Origin: Hallerella sp964397425
Lineage (GTDB): Bacteria; Fibrobacterota; Fibrobacteria; Fibrobacterales; Fibrobacteraceae
DNA: 64,000 bases
Assembly (NCBI GenBank): GCA_964397425.1
Contig: CAYNID010000008.1
Span: 31,909 to 95,908 of the forward strand
Direction of reading: 5' to 3'
Below the pieces are notes generated by a model. The model made no database searches and had not been told where the DNA came from. It saw only the letters and a program-made list of their open reading frames with translations. Both the position numbers and the translations under genes were made by a program. Each line of letters opens with the position of its first letter. The first letter of the stretch is position 1. Positions 16,310 to 24,652 of this stretch are shown piece by piece.

Positions 16310-17602
16310 ATGGAAAAAACTTTCGCTGTCAGCAAATACCTTTACGCCGTCAAGAAACTGATTACGACGCAAATCCCAGCCGTCTGGGTAAACGGTGTCA
16401 TCACACAGATTACCGAACGCGGAAAAATCGTTTATCTGAGTATTGCCGAATTTTCCGAAGGCGACGTCCGCCCCGTCGCAAAGCTCGACCTTTACCTGTT
16501 CTCTGGAGAATTTGCCCAAATGCGGGCGCGATTGGCAGAACTGCCCTCCCCCTTTACGCTCCAAGAACAAATTAAAGTCAATTTTCTCGTCGAAGCGGAC
16601 TTTTACATCGGCAGCGGAAAGTTTCAGTGCCACATCAAAAACATCGACCCGAACTTCACGATTGGAGAACTGGAAAAAACACGCAAAGCCATTTTGACGC
16701 GGTTAGAAAAAGAAGGCCTGTTGAACAGGAACAAGGCGCTCCCCTTCGCACGGGCTCCTTTGAAAGTGGGCCTCATCACCGGAGAAACGACAGCGGCATT
16801 CAAAGACTTCACAACGACTCTCGAAAAATCGGGATACGCTTTCGAAGTCGTTCCCCAATACGCCAAAATGCAAGGCAACGAAACCGAAGCGACCGTACTC
16901 GCCGCCTTGGAAAGCTTGAAAAACTTTTCAGACATCGACGCCGTCTGCATTGTCCGCGGAGGCGGTTCTAAAACGGATTTGAATTATTTTGACAGCGAAT
17001 CCCTTTGCCGCGCCATTGCGCTTTTTCCCGTTCCCGTTATCACGGGCATCGGACACCAGATAGACGAAAGCCTTGTCGACAAAGTTTCTTTCCGGAGCTG
17101 CATCACGCCGACGGATTCCGCCAAGTTCCTCATTGCCCGATGCGACGAAGCCATGCGCGACTTAAAAGAAGTCCTGTTGAAAATCGCCACTGCCACCCAG
17201 CAAAAGCTTTCCCGTTCCAAAAACAAATTGCATTACGCAGAATCCAAACTTTTGTCCGGATTCAGCAACCGCCTTGCCGCCGAACGTCAAAAGATAAAAT
17301 CCATTGGGCAAAACATTTCCCTAGCACCCGCCCGGTTGTTTTTTAGCGAACGTGAAAAATGGCGACGCAATAAAGAAGGTTTGGAATTCGGCGTTCAAAA
17401 AATTCTCGCCCTGCACAAGACCCGTTTTGAAGTCATTGAAGAAAAAGTCAAGGCGAACGATCCCAAGCGGATTCTTTCCAAAGGATATTCTTACACGACA
17501 AAAAAAGGGTCCGGGTTGATTCGGAGCGCCCAAGATGTGAACTCCGGAGACGAATTGCTGATGCATTTTGCCGATGGCAACGTTTCTGTTTTTGCCAAAT
17601 AA
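16310..17602 (+). CDS. xseA: exodeoxyribonuclease VII large subunit
   Basis: A 430-residue XseA. The N-terminal OB-fold contains VWVNGVITQITERGKIVYLS. The catalytic core contains LKVGLITGETTAAFKDF, VCIVRGGGSKTDLNYFDSE and PVITGIGHQIDESLVDKV, the most conserved stretches of the family. A coiled-coil region (about 290-390) and the usual end KGYSYTTKKG follow. The enzyme degrades single-stranded DNA together with the small subunit XseB, which is not encoded next to it. The C-terminal region is a little shorter than in E. coli (456 residues). It is transcribed divergently from the lipoprotein/OmpA operon, from a 61-base spacer. Confidence 0.93.
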   Translation: MEKTFAVSKYLYAVKKLITTQIPAVWVNGVITQITERGKIVYLSIAEFSEGDVRPVAKLDLYLFSGEFAQMRARLAELPSPFTLQEQIKVNFLVEADFYIGSGKFQCHIKNIDPNFTIGELEKTRKAILTRLEKEGLLNRNKALPFARAPLKVGLITGETTAAFKDFTTTLEKSGYAFEVVPQYAKMQGNETEATVLAALESLKNFSDIDAVCIVRGGGSKTDLNYFDSESLCRAIALFPVPVITGIGHQIDESLVDKVSFRSCITPTDSAKFLIARCDEAMRDLKEVLLKIATATQQKLSRSKNKLHYAESKLLSGFSNRLAAERQKIKSIGQNISLAPARLFFSEREKWRRNKEGLEFGVQKILALHKTRFEVIEEKVKANDPKRILSKGYSYTTKKGSGLIRSAQDVNSGDELLMHFADGNVSVFAK

Positions 17603-17692
17603 TGTCAAAAACTTCAAATTGGATTTTATATTTTTTGAACGAAAAACTTGATTTCCAACACCAATATTCTGTTCAAAAAGCGAGGTAGTCAA

Positions 17693-18493
17693 ATGATAGG
17701 TGCAATTATTGGCGACATTGTCGGTTCCAGGTTTGAATGGAACAACCACCGATCGAAAAACTTCAACTTTTTTACCCCAAAATGTTTTTTCACCGATGAT
17801 TCCGTCATGTCGTTGGCGGTTTGCGACGGCTTATTGCACTGCCAGCCGGATTACAGCGATTTGGGCCCCATGACAGTCCAATCCATGCAGCGCATTGGAC
17901 GCCCGTATCGAAATTGCGGCTACGGCGGATCCTTCTTTCGCTGGATGTATTCCGACAATCCGCAGCCCTATAACAGTTACGGCAACGGCTCCGCCATGCG
18001 GGTCAGCGGATGTGGATACGCGGCAAACTCCGTTGATGAGGCGGCGGCTTTATCCAAAGCCGTTACTGAAATCACCCACAATCACCCCGAAGGATTGAAA
18101 GGCGCAGAAGCCACCGCAGTCGCCGTATACTTAGCGCGCTCCGGGAAGAGCTTGACTGAAATTCGCGATTACATCACCACACACTATTACCCGATTGACT
18201 TCACCTTAGACGCCATCCGCGACACTTACCAGTTCAATGAAACGTGCCAGAATACCGTTCCCCAAGCGTTAGAAGCTTTTTTTGAATCGACTGGATTCGA
18301 AGACGCCATTCGAAACGCCATTTCCATCGGCGGCGACAGCGATACGTTGGCGGCAATTACCGGTTCCATCGCCGAGGCTTATTACGGAGTCCCGCTCAAC
18401 ATCAGAGAGCAAACCTATCCTTTTTTGGATGCGTCCCTTTTCAAAATTTTGCAGGACTTTGAAAAAAAATATCCGGGGAAAATCGAGCCTTAA
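17693..18493 (+). CDS. ADP-ribosylglycohydrolase family protein
   Basis: A 266-residue DraG-like hydrolase: MIGAIIGDIVGSRFEW at the N-terminus, FTDDSVMSLAVCDGLL (metal-binding Asp pair), GYGGSFFRWMY, and near the C-terminus ISIGGDSDTLAAITGSIAEA (second metal-binding Asp set). The family removes ADP-ribose from proteins or small molecules using two Mg2+/Mn2+ ions. The target here is unknown. GAGGT eight bases before the ATG supports the start at 17693; the longer frame from 17648 lacks one. It lies between xseA and a convergent methyltransferase, near the P-loop NTPase locus, so a defence or stress role can be considered but is not shown. Confidence 0.88.
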   Translation: MIGAIIGDIVGSRFEWNNHRSKNFNFFTPKCFFTDDSVMSLAVCDGLLHCQPDYSDLGPMTVQSMQRIGRPYRNCGYGGSFFRWMYSDNPQPYNSYGNGSAMRVSGCGYAANSVDEAAALSKAVTEITHNHPEGLKGAEATAVAVYLARSGKSLTEIRDYITTHYYPIDFTLDAIRDTYQFNETCQNTVPQALEAFFESTGFEDAIRNAISIGGDSDTLAAITGSIAEAYYGVPLNIREQTYPFLDASLFKILQDFEKKYPGKIEP

Positions 18494-18552
18494 AATTTTG
18501 GGATCTCTTTTGCAGAGCTGCAATCAAATTGATTCAGCTTAAAACAAGCCGA

Positions 18553-19308
18553 TTACAAAACTTTACCCACATACGCAACAGAACGATTTGAAATGGATAT
18601 CCAACCATTCTTTTCGTATTTATCGAACAGGGCATTCATTTCCGACAGATAGCGTTCAAAATTTTCATCATTGGCGGTCAACGAATAAGAACTGGACTTG
18701 CACCGTTCAAGAAACATTTGTCTGTTGAATCGCAAGGGATGTTCGAAGGATTCCTTTTCGTAACCTTTTTCGAAAAAACGCTTGATTTTTTCATCATCCC
18801 GCATCATTCCATTGCTAAATCCTCGAAAATCGGGGCAGAACGTTGAAAATAAGCGTTCCCATTCTCGATTCAAAAGATCTTCTCTATTTCTAAAATTCCA
18901 GATCAAAAACACCTTGCCGCCATTTTTGAGAATCCGAGAGCATTCCCGTTTGAATTTAGGAACATTAAACCAGTGAAACGCTTGCGCCACGGTAACGCAG
19001 TCCACAAAGTTACTTTCCAAAGTTGTCTTTTCCGCGCATCCCGAAACCGAATGAAAATTTTTGTATTCCCGCAAATTCTTTTCTGCTTCCCGACGCATGT
19101 TTTCATTGGGCTCTACGCAATACACTTCACTTTGCCGGTCAAGGAGCTGCCTTGAAAATTTCCCCGTTCCAGAGCCTATATCCGCAATGACAAAATCCTT
19201 TGAAAACCCATATTTACCATACAGGCAATCAATCAAGTTTTCTGAATAATCCGGGCGACCTGCAGTATAAGCGGCAGCCTTTCCGTTGAATTTTTGAATG
19301 GAATCCAT
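18553..19308 (-). CDS. class I SAM-dependent methyltransferase
   Basis: A 251-residue Rossmann-fold methyltransferase of the small-molecule type (Methyltransf_11/25-like). Motif I is IADIGSGTGKFSRQLL, the acidic end of strand 2 is VYCVEPNENMRREAE, and motif IV is FVDCVTVAQAFHWF followed by GGKVFLIWN. The substrate is unknown; close relatives are often annotated only as class I methyltransferases. The start at 19308 begins just before the family core; the frame runs open to 19413 without any homology. It converges on the ADP-ribosylglycohydrolase gene and shows no operon partner. Confidence 0.82.
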   Translation of the reverse strand: MDSIQKFNGKAAAYTAGRPDYSENLIDCLYGKYGFSKDFVIADIGSGTGKFSRQLLDRQSEVYCVEPNENMRREAEKNLREYKNFHSVSGCAEKTTLESNFVDCVTVAQAFHWFNVPKFKRECSRILKNGGKVFLIWNFRNREDLLNREWERLFSTFCPDFRGFSNGMMRDDEKIKRFFEKGYEKESFEHPLRFNRQMFLERCKSSSYSLTANDENFERYLSEMNALFDKYEKNGWISISNRSVAYVGKVL

Positions 19309-19363
19309 ATCCGGTAAATTTAAATTGAAAGTGTTTGTGCTTGGCAAGTTCTTTTCTGTCAAT

Positions 19364-19459
19364 TCATGTCCAAACGTTCTCCAATGGACCTTGGCCTCGC
19401 TTAATCGGGGCATTCCAAATTGTCAGGTCGAAACGATATCGGTTTTCGGAGTTCTCCAT
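19364..19459 (-). CDS. possible 31-residue peptide upstream of the methyltransferase gene
   Basis: A short frame starting at ATG 19459, with AGGA seven bases upstream, encoding MENSENRYRFDLTIWNAPIK and 11 more residues. It ends 55 bases before the methyltransferase start on the same strand. It has no recognisable domain and could be a leader peptide, a gene remnant, or chance. It is the only candidate coding unit in the stretch 19309-19890. Confidence 0.2.
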   Translation of the reverse strand: MENSENRYRFDLTIWNAPIKRGQGPLENVWT

Positions 19460-19891
19460 AATTGATTCCTTTTCACTTTGTCGCAAAATCAAAAACGGGA
19501 TGCGAATGCTCCATTTTTTATTCATAGGCCCTTGAATGGACCTTTTACCACGAATCCTTGATTTCACAGAATGAAAAAATTACATATCATTGAATCTTCA
19601 TTTATACAGATCCGTGAGAAAACAGCTTGAGAATTTTTGGCTGTGCGGGCATCGGTGTTAAAATTTATCCATTTCGCCATCCGATTTCGTTTTTGAGGGG
19701 ATTTTATTTTAGAAATATTCAGGTCGGATTTTGCGAATTTTGACGAAAGCAAAAGCATTTTTCTGTGTACAGACCTAGGCACGGATTGGTGGAGAAGCGA
19801 TAGATTGCGACCGGAGACGGATTCTACAGAAAAGTTTTTCGCATTGAATGAAATATGCTATATTATTTTCACAGTTTTTGAGTTTTCGACT

Positions 19892-20049
19892 CTTATTCTC
19901 TCTGCAGAAACTACCACTTTCATCACGTTGTATGAGAATAAGGCGAACGCTCACGTCCCCATTGGGGCGTGGGTCGTTTGTGCTTATTGTACAACAAGGG
20001 TGTGGTAGCCCTCTGCAGAGATAAGCGCTTTCGACACCACGCCTTTTTT
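19892..20049 (+). ncRNA. structured RNA element next to P-loop NTPase gene (copy 1)
   Basis: A long imperfect hairpin of about 135 bases followed by a T-run (20044-20049). The outer arm at 19892-19917 (TCTCTGCAG...CTACCAC) pairs with 20002-20025 (GTGGTAG...CTCTGCAGAG). A small internal loop separates it from an inner stem at 19928-19994. In the inner stem GAACGCTCACG (19945-19955) pairs with CGTGGGTCGTTT, and CCCC pairs with GGGG around ATT. TTGGGGCGTGGGTCGTTTG (19962-19980) and GAACGCTCACGT recur exactly in the element at 51535-51746. TATATT at 19859-19864 may be its -10 box. It ends 66 bases before the NTPase start. The family is not recognised; a 6S-like RNA or a mobile hairpin element are alternatives. 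Confidence 0.6.
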
Positions 20050-20115
20050 ACGTCTAAAATGCTGATAGGATGGAGATTCAAAAGCAAAAATCAACTTCAA
20101 AAATCGGAGAACAAA

Positions 20116-22047
20116 ATGCTGTCCAATGAAATTCCAGCTCTTTGTGATGAAATACAACAACTTCATTTTGAAGATGCCGCTTACCAAAATTCTTTGAAAG
20201 GTTGGCAAAGCAAAATAGAAAAGATTAAGCAATTCAACGATGTGGACAAATATAAAGTCGTATTTATAGGAAGACCGGGCTGTGGAAAAACAACCGCAAT
20301 CTGCAATTGGTTGAATCTACTTCATATCGAAAACAACAAAGACCCTAAAAAGTCCCATGATTTGCTGACAACTGGTTCAGGCAACACAACTGTTGCCGAA
20401 GTTCACATCCGTCAAATTCAAGAAGCTCCGAGTTGCATTCGTCTAGACTATCTCTCATTGGAAGCGCAACGTCTTTACATCGAAGATTACACCGATCACT
20501 ATTACAACGCATGCATGGAAATTTCAGATACTCAGGGCGAAAATGTGACTTCGCCAGTGCAACGGCATGCAGAAATAGATAGACTCATTCGAAATATGGC
20601 CGATCTTGAAATCATCCCATCCAAAACGGATGAAAGCTGGAATTCAGTGACATCAAAAGTAAGAGAATTCGCTTCGAAGGACGCCTTTCAGAAATCCGTA
20701 TTGGAAAAAATTGGTCTTGAACTCAGAAAATGTGAAAAGATTCCATTCCCTGAAAACAGAAATTTTTCTGACTGGTTGCATAAAACGTTTGATGAAATCA
20801 ATTTTGGAAAAAATCCAAACTGTTCTATTCCCGAACGCATCTATTTGGATATTAACGTCAGCAATTTGAACATGTACCTTCCTTCCTTTGTCGAGGAAAT
20901 CGTGGACACTTTGGGGCTTGATTCCGAGCCTTCTGCACGTTTGGATTTGCAAGAATTCATGAAAAGTAAAGACTCGTTGTGTATTTTAGTTGATGAAATA
21001 AATAACCCACCTTCGCCAAACTTGAGAAATGTAATAACGAATTCTTTTAAAGCCGGCTTTGAATACCTAAGAGAAAAAGTTGCATTTTACATCCGCGTGA
21101 AAGAAGGTGAACTCGAAAACGTAGCAGGCTCGAATGGTGACGCCGATTACGGAAAGAAAATAAAATTGAACAGTTTAAATGAAACTGTTAAAGCACATAA
21201 TCTTCCGTATAAGAGCGAAAATACGCTGTTCATGGATTCAAAGGAAGCCTACGGCATTAATTCATTGCCAAAAGTGGTAAATGGGAAAAAAGTACGGGAG
21301 CAAATTCTCGACTATTATCCAGAAATAGCTGATAAAAATAGAGCGGCAATCAATGATTGGTTAAAAAAGATAATTAGCGAACTGAAAAACAGACTTTTAA
21401 CCGATTCTAAAACCGTAAAAAAGGAAATTGAATATTTATTGGAAATTCAAGAACAGAACGATAACGAGCAAGTGGAAAATTTTCTGCGGGATGTTAAACA
21501 AAAAATCTTAAATCAAAAGAACGCTTGGCAGCGAGAGTTTTGCGAAGCTGCTCCGGCGATTACAAACATGCTCGCTTTCCTTGAAAATATTCATTGGGCA
21601 ACTATCCGCGCGATGAATCGGCGTTGTGGTGGATATGAAACATATCGCATCGATATTTATACGGAATTCATGCAAGCAGGGAAAAACGCCTTTGCGCAAA
21701 AAATGATTAAATTGAAAGCGAAGTTAGAAAATTTATTTTCCAGTGATACGAGCAGTATTCAAACAATCTTGAAGGGATATCGTCAGCGACTTGAAGCTGA
21801 ATCGGGGTGCGCCATTGAAGACTTTGGAGAAAAGTTGCTTTATTGGTTATTGAATGAATCAGAAATGTACCCCAGAGAGATGGCTAATGAATTTTGGATG
21901 CAAATAAACCAAATTTATGGGAAGGGGTATAAAAACAATGTCATTCAGTACTATAGGGGAAACTTAAACGAACAGGGAATTATTGATTTATTCAATCAGG
22001 AGTTCGAGGAAATCACAAACCATGTTGATTCTTGGCTGATTTCTTAA
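20116..22047 (+). CDS. large P-loop NTPase of unknown function (GTPase-like motifs)
   Basis: A 643-residue soluble protein that I do not recognise by name. A short helical N-terminus (1-45) precedes a P-loop, IGRPGCGKTT (residues 51-60), then LLTTGSGNTTVAEVHI (83-98), where a GTPase switch I Thr would lie. At 261-268 EIVDTLGL supplies a DxxG-like G3 motif, followed by SLCILVDEINNPPSPN (287-302). The second half is long, helical and charged with coiled-coil character, as in dynamin-like or SMC-like mechanochemical NTPases. No membrane segment is seen. GGAG seven bases before ATG 20116 fixes the start; the frame is open further upstream but runs through the structured RNA element. It is isolated, and its AT-rich codon use differs from its neighbours, which suggests an acquired gene. 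A phage-defence role is a guess from context. Confidence 0.7.
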   Translation: MLSNEIPALCDEIQQLHFEDAAYQNSLKGWQSKIEKIKQFNDVDKYKVVFIGRPGCGKTTAICNWLNLLHIENNKDPKKSHDLLTTGSGNTTVAEVHIRQIQEAPSCIRLDYLSLEAQRLYIEDYTDHYYNACMEISDTQGENVTSPVQRHAEIDRLIRNMADLEIIPSKTDESWNSVTSKVREFASKDAFQKSVLEKIGLELRKCEKIPFPENRNFSDWLHKTFDEINFGKNPNCSIPERIYLDINVSNLNMYLPSFVEEIVDTLGLDSEPSARLDLQEFMKSKDSLCILVDEINNPPSPNLRNVITNSFKAGFEYLREKVAFYIRVKEGELENVAGSNGDADYGKKIKLNSLNETVKAHNLPYKSENTLFMDSKEAYGINSLPKVVNGKKVREQILDYYPEIADKNRAAINDWLKKIISELKNRLLTDSKTVKKEIEYLLEIQEQNDNEQVENFLRDVKQKILNQKNAWQREFCEAAPAITNMLAFLENIHWATIRAMNRRCGGYETYRIDIYTEFMQAGKNAFAQKMIKLKAKLENLFSSDTSSIQTILKGYRQRLEAESGCAIEDFGEKLLYWLLNESEMYPREMANEFWMQINQIYGKGYKNNVIQYYRGNLNEQGIIDLFNQEFEEITNHVDSWLIS

Positions 22048-22083
22048 ATAAAACATTTGGCAGAAAATTCCGTTAAAAACACA

Positions 22084-22112
22084 AAACTCCCGGTCTTTCG
22101 ACCGGGAGTTTT
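22084..22112. terminator. bidirectional terminator between NTPase gene and rpsA
   Basis: A 10-11-bp stem AACTCCCGGTC / GACCGGGAGTT around a TTTC loop, flanked by A-rich and T-rich tracts. It can serve both the plus-strand NTPase gene and minus-strand rpsA, which converge here. Confidence 0.88.
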
Positions 22113-22135
22113 GCAATGTCCATCAAAGGAGAAAA

Positions 22136-23899
22136 TTACTTTTCTTCTTCGGCCTTTTCCACTTTTTTGGCTTTCTTGGCCGGAGCGACTGCGTCACCGA
22201 TTGTCGTGCCGCTTTCGCCGGGCTTGTGAGAATCCATCCAAGCCTGGAGTTCTGCCGATTCACGGTTTTTGAAGTAATCGACAACCGAGAGCGTAATCTT
22301 GCGGTTGTTCATGTCGATTTCCGTGACAACAGCGGGGACTTCGTCGCCAACCTTGAACGCATCGGCCGGAACCTTGATGTATTCAGCGGTGAGCTTCGAA
22401 ACCGGAATGAATCCTTCGACACCATTCGGGAGTTCGACGACAACGCCGCGGTCGAGCAGGCGAACGATTTTACCCTTGACTTCCGCGTCAATCGGGTAAG
22501 TCGATTCAATGGTATCCCACGGGTCTTCGGTCAAATGCTTCATGGAGAGGGAAATGCGGCGTTTTTCCTTATCAACGGCGAGAACGACACATTCCACTTT
22601 GTCACCCTTCTTGACCATTTCGGACGGGTGGTTGATTTTCTTCGTCCAGGACATGTCGGAAACGTGGATGAGGCCATCGACACCATCCTTGATTTCGACA
22701 AACGCGCCGAAAGAAGCGAGGTTGCGGATTTCGCCCACAACACGTGCGCCCGGAGGCAATTCTTCGTCGATGCGTTCCCACGGATCTTCTTCGAGCTGCT
22801 TCATGCCGAGAGAGATACGTTCCTGTTCTTCTTCGACCTTGAGGACAACCGCTTCCACTTCTTGGCCAACGACCAAAATTTTGGACGGGTGCTTGACATG
22901 CTGCGTCCAGGACATTTCGGAAACGTGAATGAGGCCTTCGATGCCGTCTTCGAGTTCGACAAACGCGCCGTAATCCGTAATGGAAACGACTTTGCCCTTC
23001 ACCACCATGCCTTCCGGATAGCGGGCGGCGACATCCTTCCACGGATGCGGTTTGAGCTGCTTCATGCCAAGGGAAATGCGTTCCTTCTTGTCGTTGAAGT
23101 CGAGCACCATCACTTCCACTTCATCGCCGAGCTTGACGACTTCGGACGGGTGGTTGATGCGCTTGTAGCTCATATCCGTAATGTGGAGAAGGCCGTCTAC
23201 GCCGCCAAGGTCAATGAACGCACCGAAGTCGGTGATGTTCTTGACGATGCCCTTGCGAACCTGACCCTTTTCGAGGTTTTCGAGCACCTTGTCGCGCTGG
23301 CTGTTGCGCTGTTCTTCGAGAACGACGCGGCGAGAAACGACGATGTTCCGGCGAGCCTTGTTGACCTTGATAACCTTGAGGTCGAATTCTTGGCCGATGA
23401 GGGCATTGATGTCCGGAATCTGACGCAAATCGATCTGCGAACCCGGAAGGAAAGCGTCGATGCCAAAGAGGTCGACGACAACGCCGCCCTTGATGCGCTT
23501 CGTGAGTGTGCCGCGGACGATTTCGTTGTTTTCGTAAGCTTGGTGAATGCGTTCCCAAACGCGGACGAAATCCGCTTTCTGCTTGGAGAGGACGAGACGT
23601 CCATCATCGTCTTCGAGCTTTTCAATATAAACTTCGATTTCGGAACCGACTTCAGGAATTTCGCCTTCCTTGAATTCGTTGCGGGAAATGACGCCTTCGG
23701 ATTTGAAGTTTACGTCAACGAGAACTTCTTGATCGTTCACCTGGCTGATTTTGCCGGTGACAACTTTTCCCGCTTCAAGGCCTTCCATGCCGGCATAGGC
23801 TTCTGCGCCCTTATCCGACTTGATGGCGCCGAGTTCTTTTTCGGCGTCGAGAATTTCTTGAAGGTCTGCGTCTGTTCCAAATTTGAGTGTTTGAGACAT
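22136..23899 (-). CDS. rpsA: 30S ribosomal protein S1
   Basis: A 587-residue S1 with six S1 RNA-binding repeats. The fourth to sixth carry typical blocks such as VSITDYGAFVELEDGIEGLI, HVSEMSW and ERISLGMKQL. The first two repeats (about 47-115 and 130-205) bind the ribosome in the known protein, and the later ones bind mRNA near the ribosome-binding site. A Lys/Glu-rich tail (AKKAKKVEKAEEEK) closes it. Length is usual for Gram-negative S1. It is the last gene of the lipoprotein-cmk-rpsA operon; the cmk-rpsA pairing is conserved in many bacteria. High codon bias makes the opposite strand open for 560 codons, which is a shadow. Confidence 0.97.
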   Translation of the reverse strand: MSQTLKFGTDADLQEILDAEKELGAIKSDKGAEAYAGMEGLEAGKVVTGKISQVNDQEVLVDVNFKSEGVISRNEFKEGEIPEVGSEIEVYIEKLEDDDGRLVLSKQKADFVRVWERIHQAYENNEIVRGTLTKRIKGGVVVDLFGIDAFLPGSQIDLRQIPDINALIGQEFDLKVIKVNKARRNIVVSRRVVLEEQRNSQRDKVLENLEKGQVRKGIVKNITDFGAFIDLGGVDGLLHITDMSYKRINHPSEVVKLGDEVEVMVLDFNDKKERISLGMKQLKPHPWKDVAARYPEGMVVKGKVVSITDYGAFVELEDGIEGLIHVSEMSWTQHVKHPSKILVVGQEVEAVVLKVEEEQERISLGMKQLEEDPWERIDEELPPGARVVGEIRNLASFGAFVEIKDGVDGLIHVSDMSWTKKINHPSEMVKKGDKVECVVLAVDKEKRRISLSMKHLTEDPWDTIESTYPIDAEVKGKIVRLLDRGVVVELPNGVEGFIPVSKLTAEYIKVPADAFKVGDEVPAVVTEIDMNNRKITLSVVDYFKNRESAELQAWMDSHKPGESGTTIGDAVAPAKKAKKVEKAEEEK

Positions 23900-23933
23900 G
23901 TATGTTAAATGGGTTGTGGAAAAGAAACCGAAG

Positions 23934-24632
23934 CTACGCCACTACACCTACGCGGTCTTCGATTATCTTTACCTGTTGTTGGATTGAGAGTTGTGTAGTG
24001 TCAATTTCAAAAGCGTCTGCCGCCTTTTTCAGCGGAGCCGTCGCGCGGGAAGAGTCCATTTTGTCGCGTTCGGCCAGATTTTTTTCAATTTCTTCGAGAG
24101 TCATGGGAATGCCTTTTTGCTTGCATTCTTCATAACGCCGCATGGCGCGGACTTTTAAATCGGTGACCAGGAAAAATTTGAAATCCGCATGGGGAAACAC
24201 GACTGTTCCAATGTCGCGGCCATCGAGAATGCAATGGCATTCTTCGGCAATTTTCCGTTGCCAAGCGGTCAAGACCGCACGCACTTCGGGGATTGCGCTA
24301 TATGGGCTGACCATTTCCGCGACCCGCTTGCTGCGAATTTCCTTTTCGCGGTTTTCTCCGTTGATGAGAATTTCATTGTTTTCATCAAACTGGATTTGCA
24401 AGGACCGGAGCAACTGGTCGATGCCCGCCGCATCGGTCGGAGAGATGCCCTTTTCCAAAGCGGCAAATGTGACGGCACGGTACATGGCACCCGTATCCAA
24501 ATACGTGATGCCTAAATCCTTGGCGACAATTTTCGCAGTCGTACTTTTACCCGTCCCGCTGGGACCGTCGATTGCGATGACTATATGAGATTTTTCTGAA
24601 TTCAATGTGTGGCAAATATAGTTATTCGACAA
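23934..24632 (-). CDS. cmk: cytidylate kinase
   Basis: Phosphorylates CMP and dCMP with ATP. A P-loop IAIDGPSGTGKST, followed by LGITYLDTGAMYRAVTF, DGRDIGTVVFPHADFKFFLV and an Arg-rich lid region, are all standard for Cmk. No ATG is available: the frame opens with TTG at 24632, and a second TTG at 24605 lies closer to the conserved core, so the start is uncertain and probably inefficient. It sits 20 bases after the lipoprotein gene and 34 bases before rpsA on the same strand. Confidence 0.95.
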   Translation of the reverse strand: MSNNYICHTLNSEKSHIVIAIDGPSGTGKSTTAKIVAKDLGITYLDTGAMYRAVTFAALEKGISPTDAAGIDQLLRSLQIQFDENNEILINGENREKEIRSKRVAEMVSPYSAIPEVRAVLTAWQRKIAEECHCILDGRDIGTVVFPHADFKFFLVTDLKVRAMRRYEECKQKGIPMTLEEIEKNLAERDKMDSSRATAPLKKAADAFEIDTTQLSIQQQVKIIEDRVGVVA

Positions 24633-24652
24633 TTTCTTGCGGAGTCGTCCCG

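Noticed and set aside
19564..19782. 72-codon minus-strand frame
   Set aside because: No ribosome-binding site, no homology, composition of random AT-rich sequence.
19892..20049. Integron attC site or transposon end
   Set aside because: The size and imperfect hairpin would fit, but I see no AAC/GTT-type boxes at the ends, no integrase or transposase, and no target-site duplication. It is kept as an alternative to test.
19969..20115. N-terminal extension of the P-loop NTPase
   Set aside because: It would be translated from inside the paired arm of the structured RNA element; a good ribosome-binding site precedes ATG 20116.
22226..23908. 560-codon open frame antisense to rpsA
   Set aside because: It mirrors the strongly biased codons of rpsA, has no domain, and the six S1 repeats on the minus strand are unmistakable.
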